Of a DNA stretch of 64,000 bases, positions 25,625-35,243 are shown piece by piece. Position 1 is the first letter of the stretch; each line of letters starts with the position of its first letter. The position numbers and the translations under genes were made by a program. The DNA is taken from NCBI RefSeq assembly GCF_030160715.1, contig NZ_BSOW01000004.1:1-64000 (forward strand), written 5' to 3'. Source of the stretch: Bradyrhizobium iriomotense. Its GTDB lineage: Bacteria; Pseudomonadota; Alphaproteobacteria; Rhizobiales; Xanthobacteraceae. The notes beneath the pieces were generated by a model, which worked only from the letters and a program-made list of their open reading frames with translations, searched no databases and was not told the DNA's origin.

Positions 25625-26205
25625 CGCAATGTGCCCTGGTCGTCCCGTACGGCGCCGATTAGCACGAAGGCCAACGTGGCGGAATTTTCGCCTTTGTTGC
25701 GCCAGGCGTGGCGGGTGCCGCACTGGATGGCGACGTCGCCTTGTCGCAGATGCACTTCGGCGCCATCGTCGAGTTCGAGCCAGATCTCGCCCTCGAGCAC
25801 GATGTCATAGTCGATTGTATCGGTCGTATGCATGCCCGGGTTGTGGGCTTCGAAGCATTCAGCGAGCCCAGGAATGTGCTCAGCCAATTCGGGCCCCGCG
25901 CCTTCGGGGTTGAAATCCGGTGATGTGAACACCGAGTCCGGCGGAAATCGGACGATCATCAACCGCGTTGCACCGGGAGCAGGTGGAATGGTGACGCGGG
26001 GAGGAGCAGGCTCGGCTTGATCAAGCGGCAGCGAGGGTATCGGCGCCGTGGCCCAGATCACGGAACTCATGTGCCCAGGAATCGAGGCGTAGCAGTGTGC
26101 GTTCGGCGGCGCGTCGTCGGACAGAAACACCGACTTGCCGTTCCTGATTCCCGTCACGACGCGGCGCGGCATCGCTCGAAGCTCAGAGTTCGTTCGCGTC
26201 GACAT
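25621..26205 (-). CDS. Cupin-domain protein
   Basis: The 194-residue protein has a C-terminal cupin barrel (residues about 115-185) with [20 protein letters not shown], a motif of the gentisate-dioxygenase/quercetinase-like small cupins, and a preceding N-terminal extension. The second motif CGTRHAWRN contributes another His. It overlaps the RraA-like remnant upstream by 23 nt and the reductase gene downstream by 4 nt, so it was once part of one operon with both. Confidence 0.8.
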   Translation of the reverse strand: MSTRTNSELRAMPRRVVTGIRNGKSVFLSDDAPPNAHCYASIPGHMSSVIWATAPIPSLPLDQAEPAPPRVTIPPAPGATRLMIVRFPPDSVFTSPDFNPEGAGPELAEHIPGLAECFEAHNPGMHTTDTIDYDIVLEGEIWLELDDGAEVHLRQGDVAIQCGTRHAWRNKGENSATLAFVLIGAVRDDQGTLR

Positions 26206-26587
26206 ATCGCAGTCCTTTCTCCTTCAAGCGTGCGCGCATGTTGTTGATGTCCAGCCCGAGCTCTCCGGCGGCATAGCGGCGGCGCAACGCCTCCTCCTTC
26301 TCCTCGCGCGCACGCGCCTTGGCGAGCACGCCGGCGGCCTCCAAGCGGGCGACGATGCAGACCCCATCATCATCGGCGAGGACGACGTCGCCAGGACTGA
26401 CCCGCGCGCCGGCGCACACGATCGGCACCTGCACATTGGCGAGGGTCTCTTTGACCGTCCCCTGAGCCGAGACGGCTTTCGACCAGACCGGGAACTTCAT
26501 TTCCGCGAGGCTGCGTCTTGTTGCGATATCCGGTCCATGCGATTCGATCTCTGCATCATAATTCCACCACGCGGACGGTCGGTTCAA
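26183..26587 (-). pseudogene. RraA/CHA-aldolase-like gene, N-terminal part missing
   Basis: The frame encodes about 134 residues (start codon TTG at 26587) with [18 protein letters not shown] and [17 protein letters not shown], the C-terminal half of the RraA/4-carboxy-4-hydroxy-2-oxoadipate aldolase family. Intact members are about 220-230 residues; the first 90 or so, including the N-terminal substrate region, are missing. In-frame TAG at 26618-26620 closes the frame upstream and I find no trace of the missing part before it. The segment just before FPVW also looks altered. The C-terminus is natural and overlaps the cupin start. It is probably a decayed gene, though expression of a short protein is not excluded. 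Confidence 0.65.
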
Positions 26588-27086
26588 CGCGGAGGCCAGT
26601 TCGGGCCGAGTGGAATTCTATCCATTTTGCGCAAAATCTATCCGGATAGCGTGGCGTCGTGGGCTCTCGATCGGAGAGTCGCCACAAACGGGGCATTGTC
26701 GCGCTCAAGCTTTATTTCACATCATTTCCCGGCGAGCTTGGGCGGATTTCGCGCTTGTTCAGATTGATGGGCCTGACGACTGGGGACGGGTAGTTACCTC
26801 GCGCTGAGCATGGTCGTGATCTGCTTTCCGCGAGGGCTAACCAGAATACTATACTTGCCGAGGCACTCGGCGTGACCGGGCATCGCGGGGAGAGGCGTTA
26901 AACGTCGCCTGCACGTGCAGTGTCAGGCCTTTCGTGTCGACGAGTCCGTTTTACGAAGCATTTATCCGAATCGCGAAGCCGGCGCGGGCGCAGGTAACCT
27001 TGGATTCAGCGCCACTCCGCTAGGCTGGTGAGGGTGGCCGGGAGCGGCCGGGGACAACGCTTGCGGACTTGGCGGTAGTCGAGATC
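26588..27086. other. Intergenic region with paired palindromes
   Basis: About 500 bp without a convincing gene. It contains ATTTTGCGCAAAAT directly followed by CTATCCGGATAG (26624-26649). The part from 26650 to 27086 shows no recognisable feature; short frames there look random. Confidence 0.6.
26624..26649. promoter_or_regulatory. Two abutting palindromes, probable operator
   Basis: A perfect 14-bp palindrome ATTTTGCGCAAAAT is joined to a perfect 12-bp palindrome CTATCCGGATAG. The first repeats CTATCC just before it as well. Location upstream of the minus-strand RraA-like/cupin/reductase/ferredoxin genes fits an operator; the cognate regulator is not nearby. Confidence 0.45.
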
Positions 27087-30000
27087 ATGAAGACGTCGGG
27101 ATCGACCGGCCTGGACGCGGCCCAGCTGGCGTCTTCGCGATGCGAGAAGTCTGCGCCCGACGCCACGATGTGGCATCTGCCGACGACGGAGGCGCCGCCG
27201 CTCGCAGACGAGGTGATCACCCCCGCCCAGATTTCCGTAGAACCACGGAGGTCCTCCGACCGTCTGCCGCTTGAACACGCCTTACTCGAACACGCGCCGT
27301 GCGGGGTCGTGCTCGTCGATGGCGAATGCCGTCATTTTCTGCACTTCAACGAACGCGCAAGCGCCGATCTCGGCTATTCCCGCGAGGAGTTCGCGCGGCT
27401 TCGGCCCGCCGATCTAATCGGGTGCCAGGCAACAGATGCCGACGCGCGTCTTTCGACGGATGCAGTGGACCGTGTTTGGCGCGCGCCCGGCGGAAAGCCC
27501 GTGTTGCTGCGTCATAAAAGCGGCGCTTTGCAGCCCACCGACATCACATGCAAAGCGATTGCCTGGCAAGGGCGTGATTGCGTGTTAGCGTTTCTGACGA
27601 GCGCGACGGAGCGATCGGCATTGCAGGAGCAGCTTGCCATCCAGGAGAAATACTATCGGGCTCTTCTTGCTAGCATTCCGTCGCCGGCTTGGCTGATCGA
27701 CGTGAATGGTCGCTTCATGGCGGTGAATTCCATCTATGCCTGGGATCTCAGGGGGGTAAGCCCGGACGAGCTGATCGGAAAGCGGTTGCACGACGTTTGG
27801 CCCGGGCGGATTGCGCAAGGGCTTTGGGAGACCAACTATCGGGTGATAGCGTCGCGGCAGCCGCAGCAGTTCGAAAGGCGCTTGGTCATAGCAGGCCGCG
27901 AGCGGATCGTATCGGCATCACTGTCTCCCATCTTTTGGAAGGGCGAGGTGATCGGGGTTGCGGGCGTCGCCCACGACATCACCGATCTCAGGAACACGAT
28001 CGACGAGCTGAACGAACGAGAGACGCAGCTCCGCACCTTGACCGAGAACTCTCCGGACTGTGTCATCCGCCTGGATCAGGGCGAACGGTTCACCTACGTC
28101 AATCCTGCCTTCGCGCAGATGTTGAGGCTCCCTCAGGAGGCCATCCTCGGCCGGGCTTACAGCAGCGTCCTGCCGACGGACGCGGCTTCGCGGGCTCTGC
28201 TTGATCTCATTCGGAAAGTGATCGTAAGCGGGGTATCCGGCGAGGTCGAAGTTCAGCTCCGCGTACGGCGCGAGGGAGCGGGCATCGACGTTCGCACCCA
28301 CCATGTCCTCGTCGTGGCGGAGCGCGATCGCGGCGGCGCCATCCGTGGCGCCCTTGCGATCGGTCGGGATATTACCGAACGGCGCCGGATGGAGGAGCAA
28401 CTCGCCGTGCGCGAGCAGGAATTCCGGACGCTCGCCGAGAACTCACCGGACAATGTGATCCGCTTCGACCGCGAGGGGCGCCTGATCTACATCAATTCGC
28501 ACTATTCGCGCATGATGGATGTGCGCCCCGAGGCGGTCTATGGGAAGCTGCTGACCGAGATCTATCCATCGGGCGGAGCGGATCTCGAAGGGTTCATGAA
28601 TGTCATCGAGGCGGTGGCGCTCACAGGCGAGTCGACCGCGCTCGAATTGCAGGTGCCGGTGCCGGGCGTTGGCTTTCGCACGCACCACATCTCCATAGTC
28701 GCGGAACGCGACCGGCAGGGGATCGTCCAGGGCGTCTTGGCGATCGGGCGCGATATCACGGAACGGCGCGGCATGGAGGAGCAACTCGCGCAGCGGGAGC
28801 AGGAATTCCGCGCGCTGGCAGAGAATTCACCAGATGCGATCGTGCGGTTCGACGCCGATCTGAGGCGGCTTTACATCAATCCGGCGGGGCGGGAGTTCAC
28901 AGGTCCCAGCCGGAACTACGGCGTGGGGCTCACGCCTGACCAGGGCTCTCCGATCCTTGATTTGGTGCGATACAAGGCTCTGCTGCGGGAGGTCTTCGAT
29001 ACCGGTGAGCAGCGTGAAGGCGAGTTTCAGGTCCGCAAGCTCAACGGAATAGGCACCGTGAATACGCATTTCGTGCCGGAATTCGGCGAGGGCGGACAGG
29101 TGAAGACCGTGCTCGCCGTCTCGCGCGACATTACGGCCTCGGTCTCGCAGCGCGAGCGCATCCAGCGGCTCGCCTATTCCGATTCCTTGACCGGGCTTGC
29201 CAATCGCGCGCTGTTCTATGAGCGCGCCCGGGGCGAGCCCGGCCCGGAATCAGTCCGATGTCGCGGCGTCGGATTGATGCTGCTGGACATAGATCACTTC
29301 AAGGATGTGAACGACACGCTCGGCCATAGCAAGGGCGACGAGCTGCTTAAGGAGATCGCAGCACGATTGAGCACCTGCATTCGCGAGAAGGATACCTTGG
29401 CGCGCCTTGGTGGCGACGAGTTCGTGATCCTGATCCAGAACATGCGGGACGACGCCGAATTGCGCGAAATCGCCGAGCGCATCCAGCGCGCGATGGCGCC
29501 CGCGATACGTCTCGGGGATACCGAACTGTTCGTGTCTTGCAGCATCGGCATAACCACCGTGATGGACGGCGAAAGGAGCATTGACGAGCTGATGGGCTCG
29601 GCGGCCGAGGCGCTCTACGAGGCGAAGCGGAACGGTCGCAACAAGGCTCAGTTCTACCGGCCCGAGTTCTCCCAGAAGACGCAGGAAAAGGTCGTGCTCG
29701 GTCAGGCGCTTCGCCAGGCGATTGATCACCGCGAGTTTAGCCTGGTGTTTCAGCCGAAATGCCGGCTCGGCAACGGTCATCTCGTGGGCGTCGAGGCGCT
29801 GTTGCGTTGGCGCCATCCGACTCTCGGGTTGCTGCTGCCGGACCGGTTCATCCGCGTCGCCGAGCATTCCGGGCAGATCGTCGAGATCGGCCGCTGGGTG
29901 CTGGAGAGCGCCTGCAAGGCGATCGTGCGGTTCAACAAGAACCGCGCGCATCCGATCACGGTGGCGGTAAACATATCGCCGAAACAGATCACGACAGGCG

Positions 30001-30494
30001 CGCTGACAGGCCACATCAGGCAGGCGCTCGAGGCGAGCGGATGCCGGCCGGCGTGGCTGGAAATCGAGATCACCGAAGGGATCCTGCTCCAGGACAGCAA
30101 GAGCGTTCAGGAGACACTCTCGACGATTTCGAGCATGGGCGTTTCCATCGCCGTCGACGACTTCGGCACCGGCCATTCGGCGCTGGCCTATATAGATCGT
30201 TTCCCGATCAACGTCGTGAAGATCGATCGCTCCTTCACGATGAGCATCGATCGCGACCGCCGCAAGGCCGCCCTGGTCCGGGCGTTCGTCTCGCTAGCCG
30301 ATGCGCTGGATCTGAGCGTGGTGGCGGAGGGTGTCGAGAATTCGGAGCAGGTGCGCCTGCTCCGCAGATTCGGTTGCGAGATCGGTCAGGGATACTTCTA
30401 CAGCAAGCCGATGTCCGCGCCTGCGCTCGCGCGGCGATATGGTCTTCTGCGCGGCCGGGCAGTTCGACCAAGGCGAACAGCGCCACCTGAGTAG
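27087..30494 (+). CDS. Multi-PAS sensor with GGDEF and EAL domains (cyclic-di-GMP turnover)
   Basis: The 1135-residue protein has five PAS repeats at about 65-175, 188-305, 314-440, 445-565 and 573-690. A diguanylate cyclase domain (GGDEF at 775-779 in RLGGDEF) and a phosphodiesterase domain (EAL at 903-905, with DDFGTG and EGVENSEQ) follow. Both catalytic motifs are intact. PAS units 3-5 share near-identical starts (REQEF-R-LAENSPD) and nearly identical DNA, a sign of recent tandem duplication. There is no membrane segment, so it senses a cytoplasmic signal. The ATG 27087 is used because the preceding in-frame start is TTG. It stands alone. Confidence 0.92.
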   Translation: MKTSGSTGLDAAQLASSRCEKSAPDATMWHLPTTEAPPLADEVITPAQISVEPRRSSDRLPLEHALLEHAPCGVVLVDGECRHFLHFNERASADLGYSREEFARLRPADLIGCQATDADARLSTDAVDRVWRAPGGKPVLLRHKSGALQPTDITCKAIAWQGRDCVLAFLTSATERSALQEQLAIQEKYYRALLASIPSPAWLIDVNGRFMAVNSIYAWDLRGVSPDELIGKRLHDVWPGRIAQGLWETNYRVIASRQPQQFERRLVIAGRERIVSASLSPIFWKGEVIGVAGVAHDITDLRNTIDELNERETQLRTLTENSPDCVIRLDQGERFTYVNPAFAQMLRLPQEAILGRAYSSVLPTDAASRALLDLIRKVIVSGVSGEVEVQLRVRREGAGIDVRTHHVLVVAERDRGGAIRGALAIGRDITERRRMEEQLAVREQEFRTLAENSPDNVIRFDREGRLIYINSHYSRMMDVRPEAVYGKLLTEIYPSGGADLEGFMNVIEAVALTGESTALELQVPVPGVGFRTHHISIVAERDRQGIVQGVLAIGRDITERRGMEEQLAQREQEFRALAENSPDAIVRFDADLRRLYINPAGREFTGPSRNYGVGLTPDQGSPILDLVRYKALLREVFDTGEQREGEFQVRKLNGIGTVNTHFVPEFGEGGQVKTVLAVSRDITASVSQRERIQRLAYSDSLTGLANRALFYERARGEPGPESVRCRGVGLMLLDIDHFKDVNDTLGHSKGDELLKEIAARLSTCIREKDTLARLGGDEFVILIQNMRDDAELREIAERIQRAMAPAIRLGDTELFVSCSIGITTVMDGERSIDELMGSAAEALYEAKRNGRNKAQFYRPEFSQKTQEKVVLGQALRQAIDHREFSLVFQPKCRLGNGHLVGVEALLRWRHPTLGLLLPDRFIRVAEHSGQIVEIGRWVLESACKAIVRFNKNRAHPITVAVNISPKQITTGALTGHIRQALEASGCRPAWLEIEITEGILLQDSKSVQETLSTISSMGVSIAVDDFGTGHSALAYIDRFPINVVKIDRSFTMSIDRDRRKAALVRAFVSLADALDLSVVAEGVENSEQVRLLRRFGCEIGQGYFYSKPMSAPALARRYGLLRGRAVRPRRTAPPE

Positions 30495-30824
30495 TACTCT
30501 TGCCGGCGAGCCAACAAGGCCAAGGCTCGCGTCCGCGGCGACAAATTCATATCGCGAATGCGAGACGACGGCCGGCCGGCGCTCTGCTGCTCCAGACGCC
30601 GCCGTCCCAGGGCTGGATTCCGCAAACTACTGCCGGGCAGTGCGCCCAGTGCCACCGCGATCCTCAATCGGCAACGAGCGCGGCGCGGCCGCCTTCGCCC
30701 GGCCCGCACCTGCAAAAAATATTTGAGGTCATTGATCCAGATAACGTTGCTTGCCGAGCCCAGCGACGGAGGCGAGCATGGGATGAAAACAAATCTTGAT
30801 GTTCAATGAAGGCAGCCCAGTAAC
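30495..30824. other. Intergenic region before soxB
   Basis: About 330 bp with no convincing gene. It must hold the promoter of the sox operon, but I find no clear operator; short frames here look like random coding. Confidence 0.5.
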
Positions 30825-32066
30825 ATGCCTCTCACGCTGCTCAAATATGGGCTGAAGCGCGACCACGTCCCACATCGCGAGATCCCTGCGACGCCGGATC
30901 TCAAGCGCAACTATGATGTCGTCATCGTCGGAGGCGGCGGGCACGGGCTGGCAGCTGCGCATTATCTCTCCAAATATCACGGCATCAGCAAGGTCGCCGT
31001 TCTGGAGAAGGGCTACCTCGCCGGCGGAAACACGGCGCGCAACACCACCACAATCCGTTCAAATTACATCACAAATCAATCGATACGGTTCTACAAGGAA
31101 GCCGTCTCTCTTTACGAGAACATGTCGCATGAGTTGAATTTCAACGTCATGTTCTCGCAGCGCGGCCAGCTGACGCTGGCGCACTCCGAGGCGACCCTTC
31201 GATCCTTCCATCTGCGCGCCGAGATGGGCAAGCACCATGGCACGCGGATCTCGGTCGTTGATCCGGCTCAGGTGAAGGAAATCTGCCCGCATCTCAACAT
31301 GGACGAGGGTGGGCAGCACGAGGTCGTCGGCGGGCTCTGGCACGAGGACGGCGGCACCGCGCGGCACGACGCGGTCGCATGGGGTTATGCAGCGCAGGCC
31401 GCCAGGCGCGGCGTGGAAATCCATCAGCGGACCGAGGTGCTTGGCTTCGACAAGGTCGGCGACAGGGTCTCGTCCATCCGGACGAGCCGTGGAACGGTGA
31501 GCGTCGGGCACGTGATCCAGGCGGCCGGCGGTGCCAACCAGCACGTCGCGAAAATGGCCGGCATCGATATGCCCATTCGATCCTTTCCGTTGCAGGCGAT
31601 GGTGACGCAGCCCCTGAAGCCGTTCCTCGATACGCTGGTGTCGTCGGCCAATCTTCATACCTATCTCGTTCAATCCTCCCGCGGCGAGATCGTTATCGGC
31701 GGCGGCTCGGATCCGTATCAATTGATTTCGACGCGCTCGACGCTGGATATCAAGGAGCAACTTGCTCACGGCGCACTGCAGCTGTTTCCGTTCCTGCATA
31801 ATGTGAAACTGCTGAGGCAGTGGGCCGGCATCACCGACATGACGCCGGACTACACGCCGATCATGGGCGCCAGTCCGCTCAGAAACTATTGGCTCGATTG
31901 CGGCTGGGGGACGTGGGGATTCAAAGCGACACCTGTCGCGGGGAAATACATGGCTGACACTATCGCAAACGAACGGGTGGCCGACATCCTGCTTCCCTTC
32001 AGCCTGGATCGTTTCGAGAAGCTGGCTCTCATCAATGAAATGGGTGCTACGGCGGCAAGCCACTAG
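30825..32066 (+). CDS. soxB: Sarcosine oxidase beta subunit
   Basis: The 413-residue subunit has an N-terminal dinucleotide motif GGGGHG (36-41) and FAD-dependent oxidoreductase fold of the DAO family. H173, in LWHEDGGTARHDAVAWG, corresponds by position to the histidine that binds FMN covalently in characterised heterotetrameric sarcosine oxidases. The complex oxidises sarcosine to glycine and passes the methyl to tetrahydrofolate or releases formaldehyde. It is the first gene of soxB-D-A-G with soxD 9 nt downstream. Confidence 0.95.
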   Translation: MPLTLLKYGLKRDHVPHREIPATPDLKRNYDVVIVGGGGHGLAAAHYLSKYHGISKVAVLEKGYLAGGNTARNTTTIRSNYITNQSIRFYKEAVSLYENMSHELNFNVMFSQRGQLTLAHSEATLRSFHLRAEMGKHHGTRISVVDPAQVKEICPHLNMDEGGQHEVVGGLWHEDGGTARHDAVAWGYAAQAARRGVEIHQRTEVLGFDKVGDRVSSIRTSRGTVSVGHVIQAAGGANQHVAKMAGIDMPIRSFPLQAMVTQPLKPFLDTLVSSANLHTYLVQSSRGEIVIGGGSDPYQLISTRSTLDIKEQLAHGALQLFPFLHNVKLLRQWAGITDMTPDYTPIMGASPLRNYWLDCGWGTWGFKATPVAGKYMADTIANERVADILLPFSLDRFEKLALINEMGATAASH

Positions 32067-32075
32067 GAATCCCAG

Positions 32076-32351
32076 ATGAAGATCATGAATTGCCCTTTGA
32101 ACGGGCCGCGAAACATCAGCGAATTCACGTGTTTTGGGCCGGTTCACGACGCGTTCGACGCGCAATCCATCAGCGATTCCGGCTGGTCCCATTATCTCTT
32201 CTATCATGAGAACAAGGCCGGAATCATTCGCGAGTGGTGGCGGCATACGCCGTCCAATTATTTCTTTATCGCCGAGCGGCACACCGTCACCGACGAAATT
32301 GTCGCGACCTACAGCCCGAGCGAGCTCCCGCGCACCGAAAGCAAGTCATGA
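32076..32351 (+). CDS. soxD: Sarcosine oxidase delta subunit, zinc-site variant
   Basis: The 91-residue protein has the SoxD pattern CPLNGPRNISEF at its N-terminus and REWW-H-TPSN-YFFIAERHTVTDEI near its end. In canonical SoxD a zinc ion is held by two N-terminal Cys and a His/Cys pair. Here C6 and H57 remain, but the second Cys is N9 and the late Cys position is N61. The structural zinc site is therefore probably incomplete. Its stop overlaps the soxA start (ATGA at 32348-32351). Confidence 0.9.
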   Translation: MKIMNCPLNGPRNISEFTCFGPVHDAFDAQSISDSGWSHYLFYHENKAGIIREWWRHTPSNYFFIAERHTVTDEIVATYSPSELPRTESKS

Positions 32352-35242
32352 TTCCGCGTCTACCCGTGCCATACGGGACCCGCATCAATCGAAGCGAGAC
32401 TCTAACCTTCAGGTTCGAAGGCAAGACATTTCGCGGGCTCGCCGGCGATAGCCTGGCAAGCGCGCTCGTCGCGTCCGGCCAGTGGCTTATTTCCCGCTCG
32501 TTCAAATATCACAGGCCGAGAAGCGTCCTGACCATGGCGGGACAGGATGCGAATACGCTTGTCCAGGTGGCTGGGGAGCCAAACGTCCTGGCAGATGTCC
32601 ATCCGCTTCGCGAGGGCCTCGAGGCGACGGCTCAGAATGTGAACGGCTCGCTCGACAACGACCGTGACGCGCTGCTCGATCGGCTCGGACGGTTCATGCC
32701 GGTCGGCTTCTACTACCGGACCTTCTTTGGCCCGGGCAAAAACAGCTGGCTGCGGCTCTGGGAACCACTCATCAGAAGGAAGGCCGGCCTTGGCAAGGTC
32801 GACGTCGCAGCGCCTCGCGCCCGTTACGAGAAGCAGAACCGCTTCTACGAGGTCCTGGTCGTCGGCGGCGGGCCCGCCGGCATGTCGGCGGCGATCGAAG
32901 CCGCCGCTGCAGGAGCGCGCGTCCTGCTGGTCGACGAGAATCCCGAGCTCGGCGGCTCCCTGACCTATGCGCGTTTCGATGACAAGCCGGAGGCAATTGC
33001 GCAGTCGCTTCGCGATTTGAGGCGGCAGGTCGAAGCGCATGCCGGCATCGATGTTTTGACGAGCGCCATCGCGAACGGCTGGTATGCCGACAATTGGGTT
33101 CCGGTCATCAGCGGGAATCGACTGCTCAAGGTGCGTGCGAAAGAGGTGATCCTTTGCACGGGGTCGCTCGACCAGCCGATTCCATTTCGCAACAACGATC
33201 TTCCCGGAATTTTGTTGGGGTCGGCCGCGCAGCGACTGATGCGGCATTATGCCGTGAAGCCGGGCCGGCGCGCGGTCGTTTTTGCTGGCAACCGAGACGG
33301 TTACCGGGTCGCGCTCGATCTCATCGCGGCTGGCGTCGAGGTTGCGGCGGTCGTCGATCCCCGCAGCACGCAGCAGCACGCCTCACTTGCCGAAGACCTC
33401 GCGGCGAAGGGCGTGCGGATTATTATGAACGCGACGGTGGTGGAAGCTGCGGGCACGGCGGGCAACAAGCATCTGAAGGCCGCGAGGATTGCGAGTGCGG
33501 GCAGCGGAACATCAGAGTGGATCGATTGCGATCTTCTGTCGGTTTCCTGCGCATATACGCCAACCTATCAGCTCGCGCTGCAGGCCGGGGCGAAGCTGAG
33601 CTATGACGATGGGGCAGCACAGTTCGCCCTCTCCAGTATCCCAGCGCATCTGACGCTGGCAGGATCCGTCGCTGGCAATTTTTCCCTTCCTTCGGTTCTC
33701 GCCGCGGGGCGCAAGGCAGGAGCCCTTGCCGCGAAAACGCTAGGCCTCCCCGGGCGCGACATCGACATGCCCAAGGACGACGAGCGAGGCGTCAGCAGCT
33801 TCGAGCTTCCCCTTGTCGGGCATCCGAAGGGGCGCGATTTCGTCGATTTCGATGAAGATCTGCAGATCAAAGACATCGTGGACGCTGTCCGAACCGGCTA
33901 CAGCGAGCTCGAGCTGGTCAAGCGCTTCTCGACCGTCGGCATGGGGCCGTCGCAAGGCCGTCATTCGGCCTTGGCAACCGCCCGCATCGTGGCGCATGCC
34001 ACAGAGCGCAAGGTTGCCGATATCGGCGTCACCACGTCGCGCCCACCTTTCGGACCCGAAAAACTCGGACTCCTCGCCGGGATTCAGCAGAGCCGCTATC
34101 GTCACACGTCAGTCCATCATCGCCACATCGACGCAGGTGCAAAGATGACGCCGGTGGGGGCCTGGTGGCGCCCGCTGTATTACGGCGATGAGAAGGCTCG
34201 CGATGCCGCGATCGTCGACGAGGTGAACCTCGTCAGGCAGCGCGTAGGCATGCTTGACGTCTCCACGCTCGGGAAGATCGAGCTGCGCGGACCGGACGCA
34301 GGCGTGCTTCTCGACCGCTTCTGTACGATGAACTACGCCAAGCAGCCGATCGGCAGGGTGCGATATTGTCTGACGCTGAACGAGATGGGCTCGGTCATTG
34401 ACGATGGCGTGGCCTTCAGGATCGCGCAGGATCATTACTACGTCACGGCGACCACGGGCGGGGTGGATCGCATTTACGCCGACATGTGCTGGCACAACGT
34501 TCAGTGGGGACTCGACGTCGATATCCACAATGTAACCGGCGGCTTCGCGGCCTTTAACCTCACCGGGCCGCTCGCGCGGCAGGTTCTGCAGGCGACAGGA
34601 GGCATGGACGTCTCCTCCGAAGCGCTCCCCTTCCTGGGTGGTCGTGTCGGCCGGGTCGCGAATTGCCCGGTCCGGATCATGCGCATCGGCTATTCCGGCG
34701 AGCTCAGCTTTGAGCTGCATACGCCTCAATCCTATGGCGAGGCCTTGTGGGATGCTCTCATCGATGCGGGCAAGCCACTTGGACTACGTCCGTACGGCCT
34801 GGAAGCGTCGCGCATTCTGCGGCTGGAAAAGGGGCACATCATCATCGGCCAGGATACCGATGCCGTCAGCACGGCAGACGAGCTGGGAATGGAATGGGCC
34901 CTGGCGATGAAAAAGCCCTTCTTCATCGGCAAGAGATCGATCGAGCTGCTTCGCCGACTTCCTGCCAAGCGTCGACTGGTCGGCTTCGAACTCCCGGCAT
35001 CGCTGCAAGACAAGCCGGACGAAGCTTGTCTGATCTTGCAAGGCGACGCGGCCGTCGGCCACGTCACGTCGACGTGCCTGTCACCTACTCTGGGAAAGTG
35101 GATTGGTCTGGCCTTCGTGCCGGCTGACCTCGCCGAGCAAGCCAAGGCCGTGACGATCAAGACCCGAAAGGGAACGCAGTTGCAGGCCCGAATCGTGTCT
35201 CCGCACTTCTTCGACCCCGAAAACAAGCGTCAGGACGTCTGA
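32348..35242 (+). CDS. soxA: Sarcosine oxidase alpha subunit (NAD-binding, GcvT-fused)
   Basis: The 964-residue subunit begins with the 2Fe-2S-ferredoxin-like SoxA N-terminal region. A FAD/NAD domain with VLVVGGGPAGMSAA near residue 168 follows, and then a C-terminal aminomethyltransferase (GcvT) domain from about residue 590 that binds tetrahydrofolate. The ATG 32348 coupled to soxD is the correct start; longer upstream frames are artefacts. The GcvT domain lets the complex form 5,10-methylene-THF directly, which links it to folD and purU downstream. Confidence 0.95.
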   Translation: MIPRLPVPYGTRINRSETLTFRFEGKTFRGLAGDSLASALVASGQWLISRSFKYHRPRSVLTMAGQDANTLVQVAGEPNVLADVHPLREGLEATAQNVNGSLDNDRDALLDRLGRFMPVGFYYRTFFGPGKNSWLRLWEPLIRRKAGLGKVDVAAPRARYEKQNRFYEVLVVGGGPAGMSAAIEAAAAGARVLLVDENPELGGSLTYARFDDKPEAIAQSLRDLRRQVEAHAGIDVLTSAIANGWYADNWVPVISGNRLLKVRAKEVILCTGSLDQPIPFRNNDLPGILLGSAAQRLMRHYAVKPGRRAVVFAGNRDGYRVALDLIAAGVEVAAVVDPRSTQQHASLAEDLAAKGVRIIMNATVVEAAGTAGNKHLKAARIASAGSGTSEWIDCDLLSVSCAYTPTYQLALQAGAKLSYDDGAAQFALSSIPAHLTLAGSVAGNFSLPSVLAAGRKAGALAAKTLGLPGRDIDMPKDDERGVSSFELPLVGHPKGRDFVDFDEDLQIKDIVDAVRTGYSELELVKRFSTVGMGPSQGRHSALATARIVAHATERKVADIGVTTSRPPFGPEKLGLLAGIQQSRYRHTSVHHRHIDAGAKMTPVGAWWRPLYYGDEKARDAAIVDEVNLVRQRVGMLDVSTLGKIELRGPDAGVLLDRFCTMNYAKQPIGRVRYCLTLNEMGSVIDDGVAFRIAQDHYYVTATTGGVDRIYADMCWHNVQWGLDVDIHNVTGGFAAFNLTGPLARQVLQATGGMDVSSEALPFLGGRVGRVANCPVRIMRIGYSGELSFELHTPQSYGEALWDALIDAGKPLGLRPYGLEASRILRLEKGHIIIGQDTDAVSTADELGMEWALAMKKPFFIGKRSIELLRRLPAKRRLVGFELPASLQDKPDEACLILQGDAAVGHVTSTCLSPTLGKWIGLAFVPADLAEQAKAVTIKTRKGTQLQARIVSPHFFDPENKRQDV

Positions 35243-35243
35243 T

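Noticed and set aside
30500..30799. Plus-strand frames between the PAS-GGDEF-EAL gene and soxB
   Set aside because: Arg/Pro/Gln-rich translations typical of random high-GC DNA; no start signal.
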